Below are positions 31,490 through 41,309 of a DNA stretch of 64,000 nt, one piece after another. The DNA is taken from NCBI GenBank assembly GCA_023052935.1, contig CM041298.1, positions 2,728,001 to 2,792,000 on the forward strand, read 5' to 3'. The notes beneath the pieces are model-generated. The model was not told the origin of the DNA. It did not search any database and was given only the letters and a program-made list of their open reading frames with translations. The stretch comes from Piezodorus guildinii. Its lineage: Eukaryota; Arthropoda; Insecta; Hemiptera; Pentatomidae. The position numbers and the translations under genes are program-made. Numbering within the stretch: position 1 is the stretch's first letter; each line of letters starts with the position of its first letter.

Positions 31490-32225
31490 AAAAAAATCTG
31501 GTGTGCGCTACGCACGTCTTTCACTTACCTCCGTTGTTAAAATCAAATAATTAAATTAAGTTTGAATAGAAACATGTGTTTTATTAAATAATCTATTACA
31601 TTAATATCTACGAAAATCAGTTTATTTTATCGGCTTTTCATCATTCTCCATTAACTTTTACAATTTCTCGTATTAGATAATATTTTTTCTAAAATCCTTA
31701 GCTATCCAACGGTATATTATACATATATATTACTATTCTTGTGTTAAAAAAAAAACACAAAAATTGCATGAAATAATTTGATTGCACTTTTCTTCTTTAG
31801 TTTTTTCTCGAATTCGCAAAACTTGCATATTTAGTTGTTGTTTATTAATGCTAATAAGATGTCGTGTCTATATATATATTTTTTTAATCTAAAAGATTAA
31901 AGGTACTTTAGAGGAAGAAAATATAAAATATCGGCATCTAAGCCCCGTCAGACTATTTCAATCAAAATTAAACCTACATCATATTAAAGTCCATTAAATT
32001 TTACATCGATATAGGGAGTTTAACCAAAATTGTTAAGTTTCTCAGAAAATAGTAAAAAGGTTCAAAATGCATGGTATAAAGTGGCTTTTACGGTTAGCCG
32101 ATTTTGATGAAAAAGTTGCTATAACATCTCGAGCGTATAGTTTTCTTAAATTAGACATTTCATTTTCGTACGACTGTTGATTTTAGCGCTAGAATTAACA
32201 GTCTAATTTTTTGATAAAAATTCTT
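31490..32225 (+). repeat. Family A repeat, diverged copy
   Basis: TCTGGTGTGCGCTACGCACG and CTTTCACTTACCTCCG start it. The body follows family A to AAACATCTCGAGCGTATAG-like sequence near 32130, then the CA block and terminal palindrome are missing. Confidence 0.75.
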
Positions 32226-32475
32226 ATGAGGATGACTTTCACTTATAGTGGTTGTTAAAATAAATTTAACAAATTATAAGTAGAGTTCAAAAAGTTAGAA
32301 TCATATGTTTAAGATTGAATAATTTAAAAACATAAAGTTGTTATTTAAATAAATCAGTTAATTTTATCTACTTTTCATCACTCTCTATTACATTTTACAA
32401 CTTTGTGCATACAATATTATTTTTTTCTAAAATCTTTACCTTTCCAACGGTATATTATACATATATATATATTAT
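32226..32475 (+). repeat. Family A repeat, partial
   Basis: GACTTTCACTTATAGTGG, AACAAATTATAAGTAGAG, TTTCCAACGGTATATTATA. Truncated at a short TA run at 32461-32476, where the next copy begins. Confidence 0.65.
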
Positions 32476-33362
32476 AGCACGACTTTCACTTATCTCCATT
32501 TTTAAACTCAATGGAAGAATTTTCAAATACAGTTAGAGATAAAAATACGTGAAATTATTAAAGAATTAATTAAATTGAATTAATATAGAAACATGAGTTT
32601 TATTAAAAACTCTACTATATTGTTATCTAAAATAATCAGTTAGTTTTATCGGCTTTTTATCAATCTCTATTAACTTTTAAAAGCTTGTTTATAAGATAAT
32701 ATTTTTTCTAAAATCGTTCTCTTTCTAACGGTATATTATACGTCTGTATTACTGTTCTTATATTCAAAAACAAAAAATTGCATTAAAAAAAATATGTTTT
32801 CAGTTTTCTCATTTAGTTGTGTATAAAATTCGCTCAACTTGCATATTTACCTGCTTTTGATCAGTGGTAACAAGATAATATAGTTATTTTTATAGAATGA
32901 ACAAAATTAAAGCTACTTTAGGGGAAGACAATTTAAAATATCGGCATTTAAGCCCTGTCATACCATTTTAATCAGAATGAAACTTACATGACGTTTAAGC
33001 CTATTAAATTGTACAGCTATATAGCGAGTTTAATCAAAATCGTCGGAACCGTTTATGACAAAATCGAAAAAAGGTGCAAAATGCATGGTATAAAGTGGCT
33101 CTTCAAGTAAGCTCATTTTGATAAAAAGGTTTTGTAACGTCTCGGGCGTATATTTGTCTTAAATATGATATTTCAGTTACATAGGACTTACCGTTTCCGC
33201 CCGAGAGTTACCACACACACAGACCTTTTTGTGGGACTTGGTTATTTGGACTCAGGGGACCCTAAAGTGTGTATTTCCGTTGAAAACTGGAATTCGAAAA
33301 TTGTCATGATCGCAATACTTTCCCTTACTATATATTACATGTATAGGTAAGTGAAAGTAAAA
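32476..33362 (+). repeat. Family A repeat, lacking the outermost end
   Basis: Starts at GCACGACTTTCACTTATCTC without the TCTGGTGCGGG tip, runs through the standard body, a very short CACACACACAG, and ends with TATATTACATGTATAGG and GTAAGTGAAAGTAAAAAT. The terminal palindrome is altered. Confidence 0.85.
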
Positions 33363-33480
33363 ATGGGCTAAGCTTGGAGCACCTAGTTACCAAAAAAGGC
33401 GCTAGACAGCGATCGTGAGAACAATTGTTTACAGGTTTTAGAAGCGTCTTGGTTTAGCTCTAACCTATCTCTGGATTATC
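33363..33480 (+). repeat. Flanking segment duplicated from 31349-31475
   Basis: AAGCTTGGAGCACCTAGTTA, CCAAAAAAGGCGCTAGACAG, GGTTTTAGAAGCGTCTTGG, CTCTAACCTATCTCTGGATT. See 31349. Confidence 0.75.
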
Positions 33481-33484
33481 CCGT

Positions 33485-33545
33485 CTCAGCCGTGTTCGAA
33501 CGATATACCAGTGCTCTACCCACAACACAATGCCTTTCCTTGAAA
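33485..33545 (-). repeat. tRNA-like SINE head
   Basis: Minus strand TTGTGTTGTGGGTAGAGCAC (A box) and TATCGTTCGAACACGGC (B box) at tRNA spacing. The body is unlike S1 to S3, or decayed. Confidence 0.4.
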
Positions 33546-33950
33546 TGACCCTAATCTCTAATAATACCGAACGACATTCAATCCAAATTCCCCGAGTCAT
33601 CCGAGACAGAATATGCTCCATAACATTCCTCAACGACTTGATGAGATACGGGACCCTGATGGAGCCCATCCATTCTCTAATCCTTGGACCATCTTGCGAT
33701 CCTTGGACCGCTCAAATAATAAATTGATTCAAACATTCGATGAACGAACATTCCAACAAATTTTGGGGTGGCCGTGACTCGCCGCGGAACACACTTGGCA
33801 CAGGCTCATATAGCGAGCTACTTCCTTCAAAAAAAGTGTTCTAAATTTTTTTGCCAAATCGTTTATTATGAGAATACGGGCGGATAAATATTATTAATTT
33901 ATTTGTTTTCCTGTACAATATTTAATAACTTAATCATTTTAATTACTCTA
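33546..33950. other. Unassigned sequence
   Basis: Moderately complex to ~33780 with overlapping open frames of 65-69 codons on both strands and no domain, then AT-rich. No repeat match seen in this window. Confidence 0.3.
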
Positions 33951-33954
33951 ACCT

Positions 33955-34145
33955 ATATTAGAAAAAATCTGGTACGGGCAGCACATGCCTTTCGCTTACC
34001 TCGGTTGTTAAAATCGATTTAAGAACTATAAGATAAAGCCAGAGAGTTCTAAAACGTTTTGAGAATTATATTCAGTTTCGTTGGATTACAAAAATATGGT
34101 GCGGGCAACACGCGACTTTCACTTACCTCGGCTGTCAAAATCAAT
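33955..34145 (+). repeat. Two family A outer ends in tandem
   Basis: TCTGGTACGGGCAGCACATG with CTTTCGCTTACCTCGG at 33967, and ATGGTGCGGGCAACACGCG with ACTTTCACTTACCTCGG at 34095, each followed by only 60-80 bp of body. Solo ends of this kind recur in the window. Confidence 0.7.
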
Positions 34146-34239
34146 TGATTGTATATACAAAATATCACTTATTTAAATCAATATATTTAATTGAGGATAG
34201 ATAGTCGACTGTAGAAACTATTATAGGTGGAATAATCAG

Positions 34240-34745
34240 GAGTCAGTCTTTTTTTCTAAATATTTTAATTTTACTGACGCACAGTGGGCAATATGACCGA
34301 TTTAGGTGGACAAAATTCTGAATCTTGTCTATATTTAACCTTTAGGGTCCCAGATTACGGAAAAAATTATGAAAACTAATTAATTTTTTGACACGATTAG
34401 CGAGCGCATCGTGGTCAAAAATCAAATTTATTTGCTAAAATCTAAAACTCCCCTATATTTAACGTTTGAAGTCCCAGAATACGGGAAAAATAATACAAAA
34501 AATCTAACTATGGCTCGGATTTGCCGAAACCTACTAATAGATGTATTTTATATCATTTAAGAAATTATTGAAATTATAGATTGTAAAACTTTTGATTCGG
34601 AGTGTTGTGTTTGAAAAAAATTATGTATCACCCAAAACGCAAAAATTCTTTATAATATCTAAAGACTAGAAGGATTGATGAAACAAATCCTTGGGGTAAC
34701 TTGGGGATTATATAGTTTTTCGTTATTGAATAGGGGTATACATTT
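34240..34745. repeat. Possible unclassified DNA-element fragment
   Basis: CGCACAGTGGGCAATATGAC resembles the CACAGTG-type tip of some DNA transposons. Inside, a phrase (CCTATATTTAACGTTTGAAG and TCCCAGAATACGGGAAAAAT) repeats an earlier one (CTATATTTAACCTTTAGGGT and CCCAGATTACGGAAAAAATT) ~120 bases away. No matching second end found. Confidence 0.3.
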
Positions 34746-34761
34746 ACAAATTGCTAAATGG

Positions 34762-35052
34762 GGCCACCCATTGCGTAGTGGTTAGCATAACAGCTTTCTA
34801 TGACAAAGGTCGCGGGTTCAAACCCGCGGATGGCCCTAGGGTTTTTTAATGGGAGTAAAAAATCCTTAGTTATGCCGTCCTTCGGAGGGGACGTTAAAAG
34901 GTGGTCCCGAGCCTGTGCGATGTCAGATACTCGTAAAAGATCCCTATCCTAATAAAACCTGGATAGGCAAAATTTAGGAATCCCACTGTAGCGTCGTCCG
35001 ATTAGCCAGAGGTGCATAAAAGTGACGTTAAACGAATAAACAAACAAACAAA
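34762..35052 (+). repeat. SINE S1, full-length reference copy
   Basis: About 290 bp. GCGTAGTGGTTAGCATAACA (A box) and GGTCGCGGGTTCAAACCCGC (B box, with an intact T-stem palindrome) form the tRNA-like head. The body has CTTAGTTATGCCGTCCTTCG, GGTGGTCCCGAGCCTGTGCG, CCTATCCTAATAAAACCTGG and GGCAAAATTTAGGAATCCCA. The 3' end is AAGTGACGTTAAACGAATAA with an AAAC repeat tail. A Pol III transcript would depend on a partner LINE for mobility; the partner is not identified. Confidence 0.85.
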
Positions 35053-35224
35053 TTGCTAAATTAACTCTACAGATGAGATTGCAATGTATATTAAATAACA
35101 AGTTTGGAAAAATAATGTCTTATCTGCACCAGCAATGTCTATTCTTAAATAAAACCAAAAAGACTTTCGCTAAACACACCTGAACACAATCGATGATCAA
35201 TTTAGATGTAAATTAAGTTGTATA

Positions 35225-35372
35225 TAATAATTTCTATTATTTTATGAACTAATGTGATATAAATGTTTTCCACAAAACTCAATGTAATTATTTAAACTAA
35301 TTCAAAAGTCCTATAATTGATTTCATCGAGGGAGATGAATGAAAGTGTTGTGCTGAGTGCACCAGATATTTG
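35225..35372 (-). repeat. Old family A-like end
   Basis: GATTTCATCGAGGGAGATGA, ATGAAAGTGTTGTGCTGAGT and GCACCAGATATTTG. Diverged from the main family but matching 37480-37560. Confidence 0.5.
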
Positions 35373-35596
35373 TTTTAGTGAACTATGTTGTATAAATTAA
35401 TCTTTCTTTTTTATTAAATCTAAAGTTTTTGTTCCTCTAAAGTACCTTTAATTTTGTAAATTAAAAAAAAAATAATTATAGAAGAAAGAAAGAAAGGAAA
35501 TAAACTTTATCTACATATTTACAAATTCGCAAAATGTTTACAAATGATTTCGGATGAATTATCCTTACAATCAGCAAACATTTTTTTTTTTTGACT

Positions 35597-35738
35597 GGAA
35601 GGAATCAGACCGGGTGGCGGTCATTAAATGAAACAACTGAATAGTTTCAACTATTTTATTGTTTGCTAACGTTTCGACCCCCATTGTGGGTCATCATCAG
35701 GGCGTCTGGTAGGCGAGTGGAAAGTGAAACTTTTTTAT
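35597..35738 (-). mobile_element. Penelope-like terminal repeat inserted in LINE copy
   Basis: GGAATCAGACCGGGTGGCGG, TCATTAAATGAAACAACTGA, AATAGTTTCAACTATTTTAT, a hammerhead core and GGCGTCTGGTAGGCGAGTGG. The same block forms both arms of the foldback at 45702-45960. Confidence 0.6.
35668..35702 (-). ncRNA. Hammerhead ribozyme-like motif
   Basis: Minus strand CTGATGA, stem II TGACCC...GGGGGTC, then GAAACGTTAGC. Both core boxes are intact and stem II is well paired. Confidence 0.6.
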
Positions 35739-36534
35739 TTTTTATTTATAATCCATTAGCCTAAATGACTAACATATGATAGAATTAAATTTAGATTACA
35801 GTACGATTTTAGGAATAATTACACAAAAAAACCTACACACAAAATAAATGAAAATACGTAAAATAATAGAAACTACATAAAATAATTGAAAATACATAAT
35901 ATAATTGATAATGATAAAAATCGGAGCTTAAAAGAAACTAAATTAACTCAACAACACATGTTTTGTTCTTTTATGGGTGAAGCGTTTTAGAGAAAATTTA
36001 TTGTAATTACCAATTTCCTTTAATAATGGATTTTTGGAGGCTGGTGTTTCAAGTCTTGGAGCATAGAGGATATTTTATTGTAGCGGGGGTTATTATTAAT
36101 TATCCGTATTGATAAATATTGAATTTTTTAAAATAGTTTTTGGTAATCAGTCAAGCAGAAAGAACTCCAAACAGAAGAGATGTATGTGATTAATGGGCGG
36201 ATAACTGATTTATATATTATTAATTTATTATGAGGGCTCAAAAGGGATTTTCTGTTGAAGTAAGAAAACATTTTATGTATTATTTTTTTCGCTTTATCAA
36301 ATTTTCTATTGATATGATCTGTGAATGTAAGAAATTTATCTAATGTTAGACCTAAGTACTGTACGGATTTAGACCATGGGATGGAAGCTGAATTTATCTT
36401 GATTTGGTGGAAGTAAATTATACAATCTAGTAATCATTGATAAAAAAAAGTCTAAATATGCAAGTTAAACTTATTTCATAACCAGTAAAATGAGAAAAGA
36501 GCAAAAATATTTCTTTGGTAAATTTTTTTTCCAA

Positions 36535-37235
36535 AACTTTTTTTATTTATTAATTTATTGAAATTTACAACTGTATTAGTAAATACATCAAGTAAATCGG
36601 CTCATAATATAGATAATATACATGAAAAGACATGAAGAGAATATGCCCATTGGCAACACTCCACTAGGTATCTACACTAGAAGGTCTCGAGGCCATCTTC
36701 TTTTCAGACGCCTCGGAGGATTGTCAGGAATGGTAGAGGAAGCTAGGATTGAAACTAGTGGGTTAATGTGGGAGTGGAGTTTGTCATGGAAGGAATGATA
36801 CCTCGTACGGGCCAAATCAGCAACATATGGGACATTAAGGTCTTTATGGATGAGTTTGTTGGTGACAAAATAAGGAGCATTGAGGATTTTTCAAAGGATT
36901 TTGGATCGTAGGGATTGAATACGGGAAGAATTTGATGGTTTAGTAGAGCCCCAAAGCTCAACTCCGTACGTCCAGATAGGCCTTATGATGGTAATATATA
37001 TGAGCCTTTTGTAGTTAAGTGGAAGGTTAGAGCGTCTGTCCAGTAAGTGTTGAAGTAAGCGAAAGCGTTGGGCAGTTTCTTGTCGTTTCAGTCTTGTGTG
37101 CGGATTCCAAGTTAGTCGTTTGTCAAGTAGGAGTCCTAGATAGCGAATCTGTTCAACCGGGACGAGCGGAATATTATTAAAGGACACGGTAGAACAGGAT
37201 GTCGTAGGTTTACGACGAAGGGTAAAGGTATCCCA
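36535..37235 (-). mobile_element. LINE family L2, longest copy here
   Basis: Minus strand gives QIRYLGLLLDKRLTWNPHTR, FRLLQHLLDRRSNLPLNYK and IRPIWTYGVELWGSTKPS, then KIL and a frameshifted APYFVTNKLIHKDLNVPYVA equivalent. These are the thumb-proximal and C-terminal segments of a Jockey-type ORF2. A frameshift near 36893 and 5' truncation inactivate it. Confidence 0.82.
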
Positions 37236-37289
37236 AACTTAAGAATTGTAATATAGGTATGTAATTTACTGTTGGAAAGCTAAAGATTT

Positions 37290-37562
37290 TAGAAAAAAAG
37301 GATATATTATAAAGAAAGTTGTATAAGGTAATAGAGAGTGATGAAAAGCAAATATAACTAAACGATTGTTGTAGGTAATAATTTCTATTTTTATATTAAT
37401 TAATCTGTTTCTCTCAAAAAGTTTTATTAGTTAATTAACAGTTTCTCTCAAAACTCAATTTAATTATTTATTTAACTTTTACTTCATACAAAGTCCTATA
37501 ATTGATTTCATGTAGAGAGATCACTGAAAGTTGTGTGTAGCATGCACAAGATTTTTCTTTAA
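37290..37562 (-). repeat. Old family A-like copy
   Basis: TGTTGGAAAGCTAAAGATTT and ATAGAGAGTGATGAAAAGCA belong to the family A body. The end is TAGAGAGATCACTGAAAGTT and GCATGCACAAGATTTTT, diverged. Confidence 0.55.
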
Positions 37563-37854
37563 TAAAATATGTTTCGTAACATTATTTTTTTTAAAACCAA
37601 AAAGTAATAAAATCCATATAAGGGCTTGTATACAATGGAGTATGAGATGGTTCAACTAGACTGTATATCCCAACATTTGGTTATCAAATTCTTTCATATT
37701 TCATACATAACCATCTGTTATCAACGCTAACAAGTAGAAATGGTTAATTAATTATTTATCAAACAATACAATAAAAGGTACTTATAATTTTATAATGAAA
37801 CATATTTTATAAATGGCATTTAAGCTCTTTTCCCACTATTTCAATCAGATATTA

Positions 37855-38150
37855 CTCTTCTATCTAGAGTGCTAGTCTAATGTGCTCTGGGTCTTGGGTT
37901 CGAATCCTGGTTGTGACGGAATATTATATTTTCTGTTATTTCAGCCGGGGAGGCAATCCTGGGGTATGGAGACCTTCCTGGGGCAGACCCAGCCTCTATA
38001 AAGTGGGTACCCAAAATATGGGAAAAAACCTGGCGGTTTAGCGTGATCTCGGCCGAATCGCCTCATTGCGTTGGCTTTGAAACAGTACGAATCTCTATAT
38101 GTACTGAGCCCAAAACTCTTCATGAGTTGTAGTGGTACAGGGCAGGGGTA
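37855..38150 (+). repeat. SINE S3
   Basis: CTAGAGTGCTAGTCTAATGT, TGGGTTCGAATCCTGG (B box), AGCCGGGGAGGCAATCCTGG, GACCCAGCCTCTATAAAGTG, GCGGTTTAGCGTGATCTC and GAGTTGTAGTGGTACAGG. Same block order as the minus-strand copy at 28905. Confidence 0.75.
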
Positions 38151-38602
38151 ATAATTTGTGCTCTATCATTCAATATATCTATTTAGGAAAACATTAAAAA
38201 ACTAAGCTTGTTTCACTTCAGCGGTCTAAATGTCATTAAAAGTTTCTTTACAAGGTCGGTGGATAAGTTGACCAATGTTTGCGGCTCAAACATTGGTTTT
38301 GATTGGCCCCCGATTGGCCCAAGTTCATTCATGGATTGTAGTGGCACAGGTTTTTTTTTTTATTACTCTTCTATCATTAGGTTTTAAAACTCTCCAATCT
38401 CAAAAAATTGGATTTATTTAATTATCTATAAAATGGTACAAAACAAACCTACCTTTATTAGCCAATCAAGGACGCGAGTAGGCTAAAAAAAGGACAAAAA
38501 AGATACTTTGTGCTTAATAGAATTAAAGCCCATTGGGAGAAGTTAGTTCAGGGTGCAGTCAAAAGAACACACAATTAAGATATAAACTTAGTTTACTGGG
38601 GC

Positions 38603-38637
38603 TGACATTTCGGCTTAAATTATAGGCCTTCTTCAGG
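38603..38637 (-). ncRNA. Hammerhead-like motif (CTGAAGA variant)
   Basis: Minus strand CTGAAGA, stem II AGGCC...AAGCC, GAAATGTC. The core CTGATGA is changed to CTGAAGA, and GAAAC to GAAAT, so it may be inactive. Confidence 0.45.
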
Positions 38638-39055
38638 GCTATAAAACACAACCAGTAGTAGAATACAATATATAAAGATGATAAGTAAAAGAATTATACT
38701 GATAATTAGAAACAAAGTGAAATAGCAGTTATGACAATTGACAAATATTATAATAATTATAAACAAAAGGGGCAAAATAAACAGTATACAGTAATATACT
38801 GTAAACATTATTTTTTAACTTAATAATGTTTTACGTTTTTCATACTGCAAAAAAATTTGTACTTTTAAAATTTTAATTTTCTATTATCCAATTATTCACC
38901 TTTTATTAAATTTCCTTTGCCCCTTTTGTTTCTAATTATTATTATATTTGTCAATTACCATAACTACTGTTTCTTAATTATCATTATAATTTCTTTTACT
39001 TATCATCTTTATATATTGTACTCTACTACTGGTTGTCATCTTTTGTTTTTTATAG

Positions 39056-39090
39056 CCCTGAAGAACGCCTATAATTTAGGCCGAAACGTC
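39056..39090 (+). ncRNA. Hammerhead-like motif (CTGAAGA variant)
   Basis: CCCTGAAGAACGCCTATAAT, TTAGGCCGAAACGTCGGC. GAAAC is intact, but CTGATGA reads CTGAAGA. Inverted partner of 38603-38637. Confidence 0.45.
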
Positions 39091-39344
39091 GGCTCCAGTA
39101 AATTAAGTTAATACTTAATTGTGTGTTCGTTTGACTGCACCCTGAACTAACTTCTCCCATATATACAAACAGCCAACCATTCTCACTTCATAAAACCCAT
39201 TTAATTTTACAACAATTGGTGAGTTATTGTGTATTTCCACTAAAAACAAGATTGTAAAGTTTTTCATGATCTAATAATTTTTCTCTCGACACAGTATGTC
39301 TCATAAATGTGGGATCAAGTAGACCTTTTAGATCTTAAATAGAA

Positions 39345-39825
39345 CACTCACTCACTCACTGCTGGCGCTAAAGTCCTTGTAGGACCTGGGCCACTGCCCC
39401 TGTACTTTCCCATACCTCACGATCTTCAGCAAGACTCCTCCGATCTCCAACTCCCACCCTTCTCAACCCCTCCTCCAAATCCTCAATCCACCGTCGCCTG
39501 GGTCTGCCCCTTTTCGTTTTTCCTCCTATGGCACCATTTAACATAATTTTCGGTAGCCTACAGGGCTCCATCCTTCCCACATGCCTTAACCATCTCAGCC
39601 TGCTCTTCCTAATAGCACAGAGGATATCAGGCTCTCCATACAATTCTGTAAGTTCGACGTTGCTTCTGATTCCATACCTGTGTTCTTTCACGGCTCCAAA
39701 AATCGTTCTCAATAACCTCCTCTCCCAAACCAGTAGAGCTCTTTGGTTTTCTATGGTTAAGGTACACGTCTCACCGCCATACATTACAATTGGCCTAGTT
39801 ATTGTTTTGAATAGATGAAACATAA
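39345..39825 (-). mobile_element. 5'-truncated RTE-like LINE with tetranucleotide tail
   Basis: A 151-codon minus-strand frame encodes ITRPIVMYGGETCTLT, WERRLLRTIFGAVKE, RLRWLRHVGRMEP and KRGRPRRRWIEDLEEGL, the C-terminus of an RTE-like reverse transcriptase. The 3' end follows within ~30 bases and terminates in GTGA repeats (CACTCACTCACT on +), a microsatellite tail typical of this clade. The frame is uninterrupted but lacks the catalytic domain. Confidence 0.82.
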
Positions 39826-39929
39826 ATGTTAATATGACCCATAGTCTGATTCCCTATGGTTAGAGAGGAAAATCATATTTTGAGTTTTTTGGTTTTCATC
39901 AGAAATATTCTAATATATGAATTTTATGT

Positions 39930-40207
39930 ATTGGGTTGTTTCACATGAAAGGTCCGTTTTTATAGTTTCTGAAATACATAAAGGATTTTGCAGGTCTCTG
40001 TTGTTTTCTTCTGAATGTTTACATATTTAAAGTAAAAAGTTACTAATCCTCTACCTTTGTATTATAAACATAAGCTTCCCAATCAATGACCCACTTTTTA
40101 GTATACCTCCAAATATGAACATGCAAACACGCGATTTTCGAGTAATATTTTTGTATGAGTTTAAACTCGGCCATTCAGCAGCTGAGGCCGCTAAAGTTTT
40201 TTTTTTG
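39930..40207 (+). mobile_element. Solo left end of a mariner transposon
   Basis: TTGGGTTGTTTCACATGAAA through TATACCTCCAAATATGAACA and CCATTCAGCAGCTGAGGCCG, nearly identical to the start of the element at 40370. It stops in the first codons of the transposase, where a LINE fragment follows. Confidence 0.75.
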
Positions 40208-40366
40208 TCTCCGAGAAAAAGACCGGTTCTCACTTATGCTTCCGAATGCTGGACATTGCCGAGTTCACAGGAAGCCCTGCTCCTGAGATTCGAGGGAAAA
40301 GTATTAAGGAGGATTTATGGTCCAGTACGCACCGATGGAGACTGGAGGATAAGGACGAATACTGAA
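40208..40366 (+). mobile_element. RTE-like LINE fragment between two mariner ends
   Basis: Reads PVLTYASECWTLPSSQEALL, LRFEGKVLRRIYGPVRTDGDW and RIRTNTELL. A short internal piece of a LINE C-terminal region with neither the 3' end nor the 5' side, so it looks like a breakpoint relic and not a clean insertion. Confidence 0.7.
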
Positions 40367-40369
40367 TTA

Positions 40370-41306
40370 TTGGGTTGTTTCACATGAAATGTCCGTTTTT
40401 ATAGTTTGTGAAATACATAAAGGATTTTGCACGTCTCTGTTGTTTTTTTCCGAATGTTTACATATTTAAAGTAAACAGTTACTAATCCTCTACCTTTGTA
40501 TTATAAACATTAGCTTCCCAGTCAATTACCCACTTTTTAGTATACCTCCAAATATGAACATGGAAACGCGCGATTTTCGAGTAATATTTTGTACGAATTT
40601 ATTTATTATTTTATACTCGGCCATTCAGCAGCTGAGGCCGTTAGAAATATTTGCAAGGTGTTTGGGGAAGGGAGTGTTAATGAGCGGACCATTCGCCGTT
40701 GGTTTGCTAAGTTTTCAGCTGGGGATACCGACTTGGAAAACTTGCCCCGAGGAAGACCTCCGTCCGTAATAGACAACGGTGTCTTCAAACATACAGTAGA
40801 AGGAAACCCCTACCAAACAGTTAAAGGACTCTCAGAACAATTAAATGCAAGTGCATCTACCGTTTCCAGACATTTAAAGTGTATTGGGAAAGTAAAAAAG
40901 CTCGATACATGGGTACCTCATGATCTCACTGAGCGGCAGCAAGACCCCATGTTTCAAAACATACCGTGCAAAAATTGAAAGAACTGGGCTACGAAGTTCT
41001 TCCGCACCCACCATATTCTCCCGACTTGTCTCCAACAGATTACCACCTGTTCAGGAATTTAGAACACTTCGTCAAAGGAAAACTTTTTGAAAATGATGAT
41101 CAAGTGAAAAGAGCGTTTTCAGATTTTATTTCACTTCAAAGCTCAGTGTTTTTCAGTTCGGGGATAAAAAAGTTGGTGTCACGTTGGGAAAAATGTGTAG
41201 AAAAAGAAGGTAAATACTTCAAATAAAATTATCTTGTTTTCTTATCGTATTTTTTATAAAAATCCTTTACCTTGAAAACGGACATTTCATGTGACACAAC
41301 CCAATA
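40370..41306 (+). mobile_element. Internally deleted mariner transposon
   Basis: Left TIR TTGGGTTGTTTCACATGAAA; right TIR ending TTTCATGTGACACAACCCAA, with flanking TA. About 935 bp, short of the ~1.3 kb of a full mariner. The transposase gene is broken (next entry). Confidence 0.85.
40554..41226 (+). pseudogene. Mariner transposase, catalytic core deleted
   Basis: The N-terminal DNA-binding half is present in the frame starting at 40589: HSAAEAVRNICKVFGEGSVN, RTIRRWFAKFSAGD, the AT-hook-like RGRPPSV and a second HTH ending WVPHDLTERQ. At ~40945 the sequence jumps, out of frame, to RPHVSKHTVQKLKELGYE, PHPPYSPDLSPTDYHLF and the C-terminus VSRWEKCVEKEGKYFK. The deletion removes the segment with the first and second catalytic aspartates; only the third (SPTDYH) remains. 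Upstream, the ATG at 40554 opens in another frame. The product could bind TIRs but not catalyse transposition. Confidence 0.85.
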
Positions 41307-41309
41307 AAT

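Larger units (their letters stand above)
35470..36420 (-). mobile_element. 5'-truncated, decayed copy of LINE family L1
   Basis: AAATAAACTTTATCTACATA and CCTTACAATCAGCAAACATT match the 3' UTR of the intact L1. 35940-36410 matches the ORF2 C-terminus (minus strand) with frameshifts and deletions. It is split at 35597-35738 by a Penelope-like piece with a hammerhead motif. The 5' break is at ~36420. Confidence 0.82.
38535..39159. mobile_element. 625-bp foldback with hammerhead motifs in both arms
   Basis: The left arm GGGAGAAGTTAGTTCAGGGT is the reverse complement of the right arm ending ACCCTGAACTAACTTCTCCC. Pairing continues through the ACACACAATTAAG block, hammerhead cores (38603-38637 minus and 39056-39090 plus), TATAGCCCTGAAGA, and into the AT-rich centre (ATAATTATAAACAAAAGGGGC against GCCCCTTTTGTTTCTAATTA). 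Looks like two head-to-head Penelope-like terminal repeats. Confidence 0.75.

Noticed and set aside
34790..34840. Possible functional tRNA gene (intact B box and T-stem)
   Set aside because: No acceptor or anticodon stem pairs properly and the sequence continues into the S1 SINE body.
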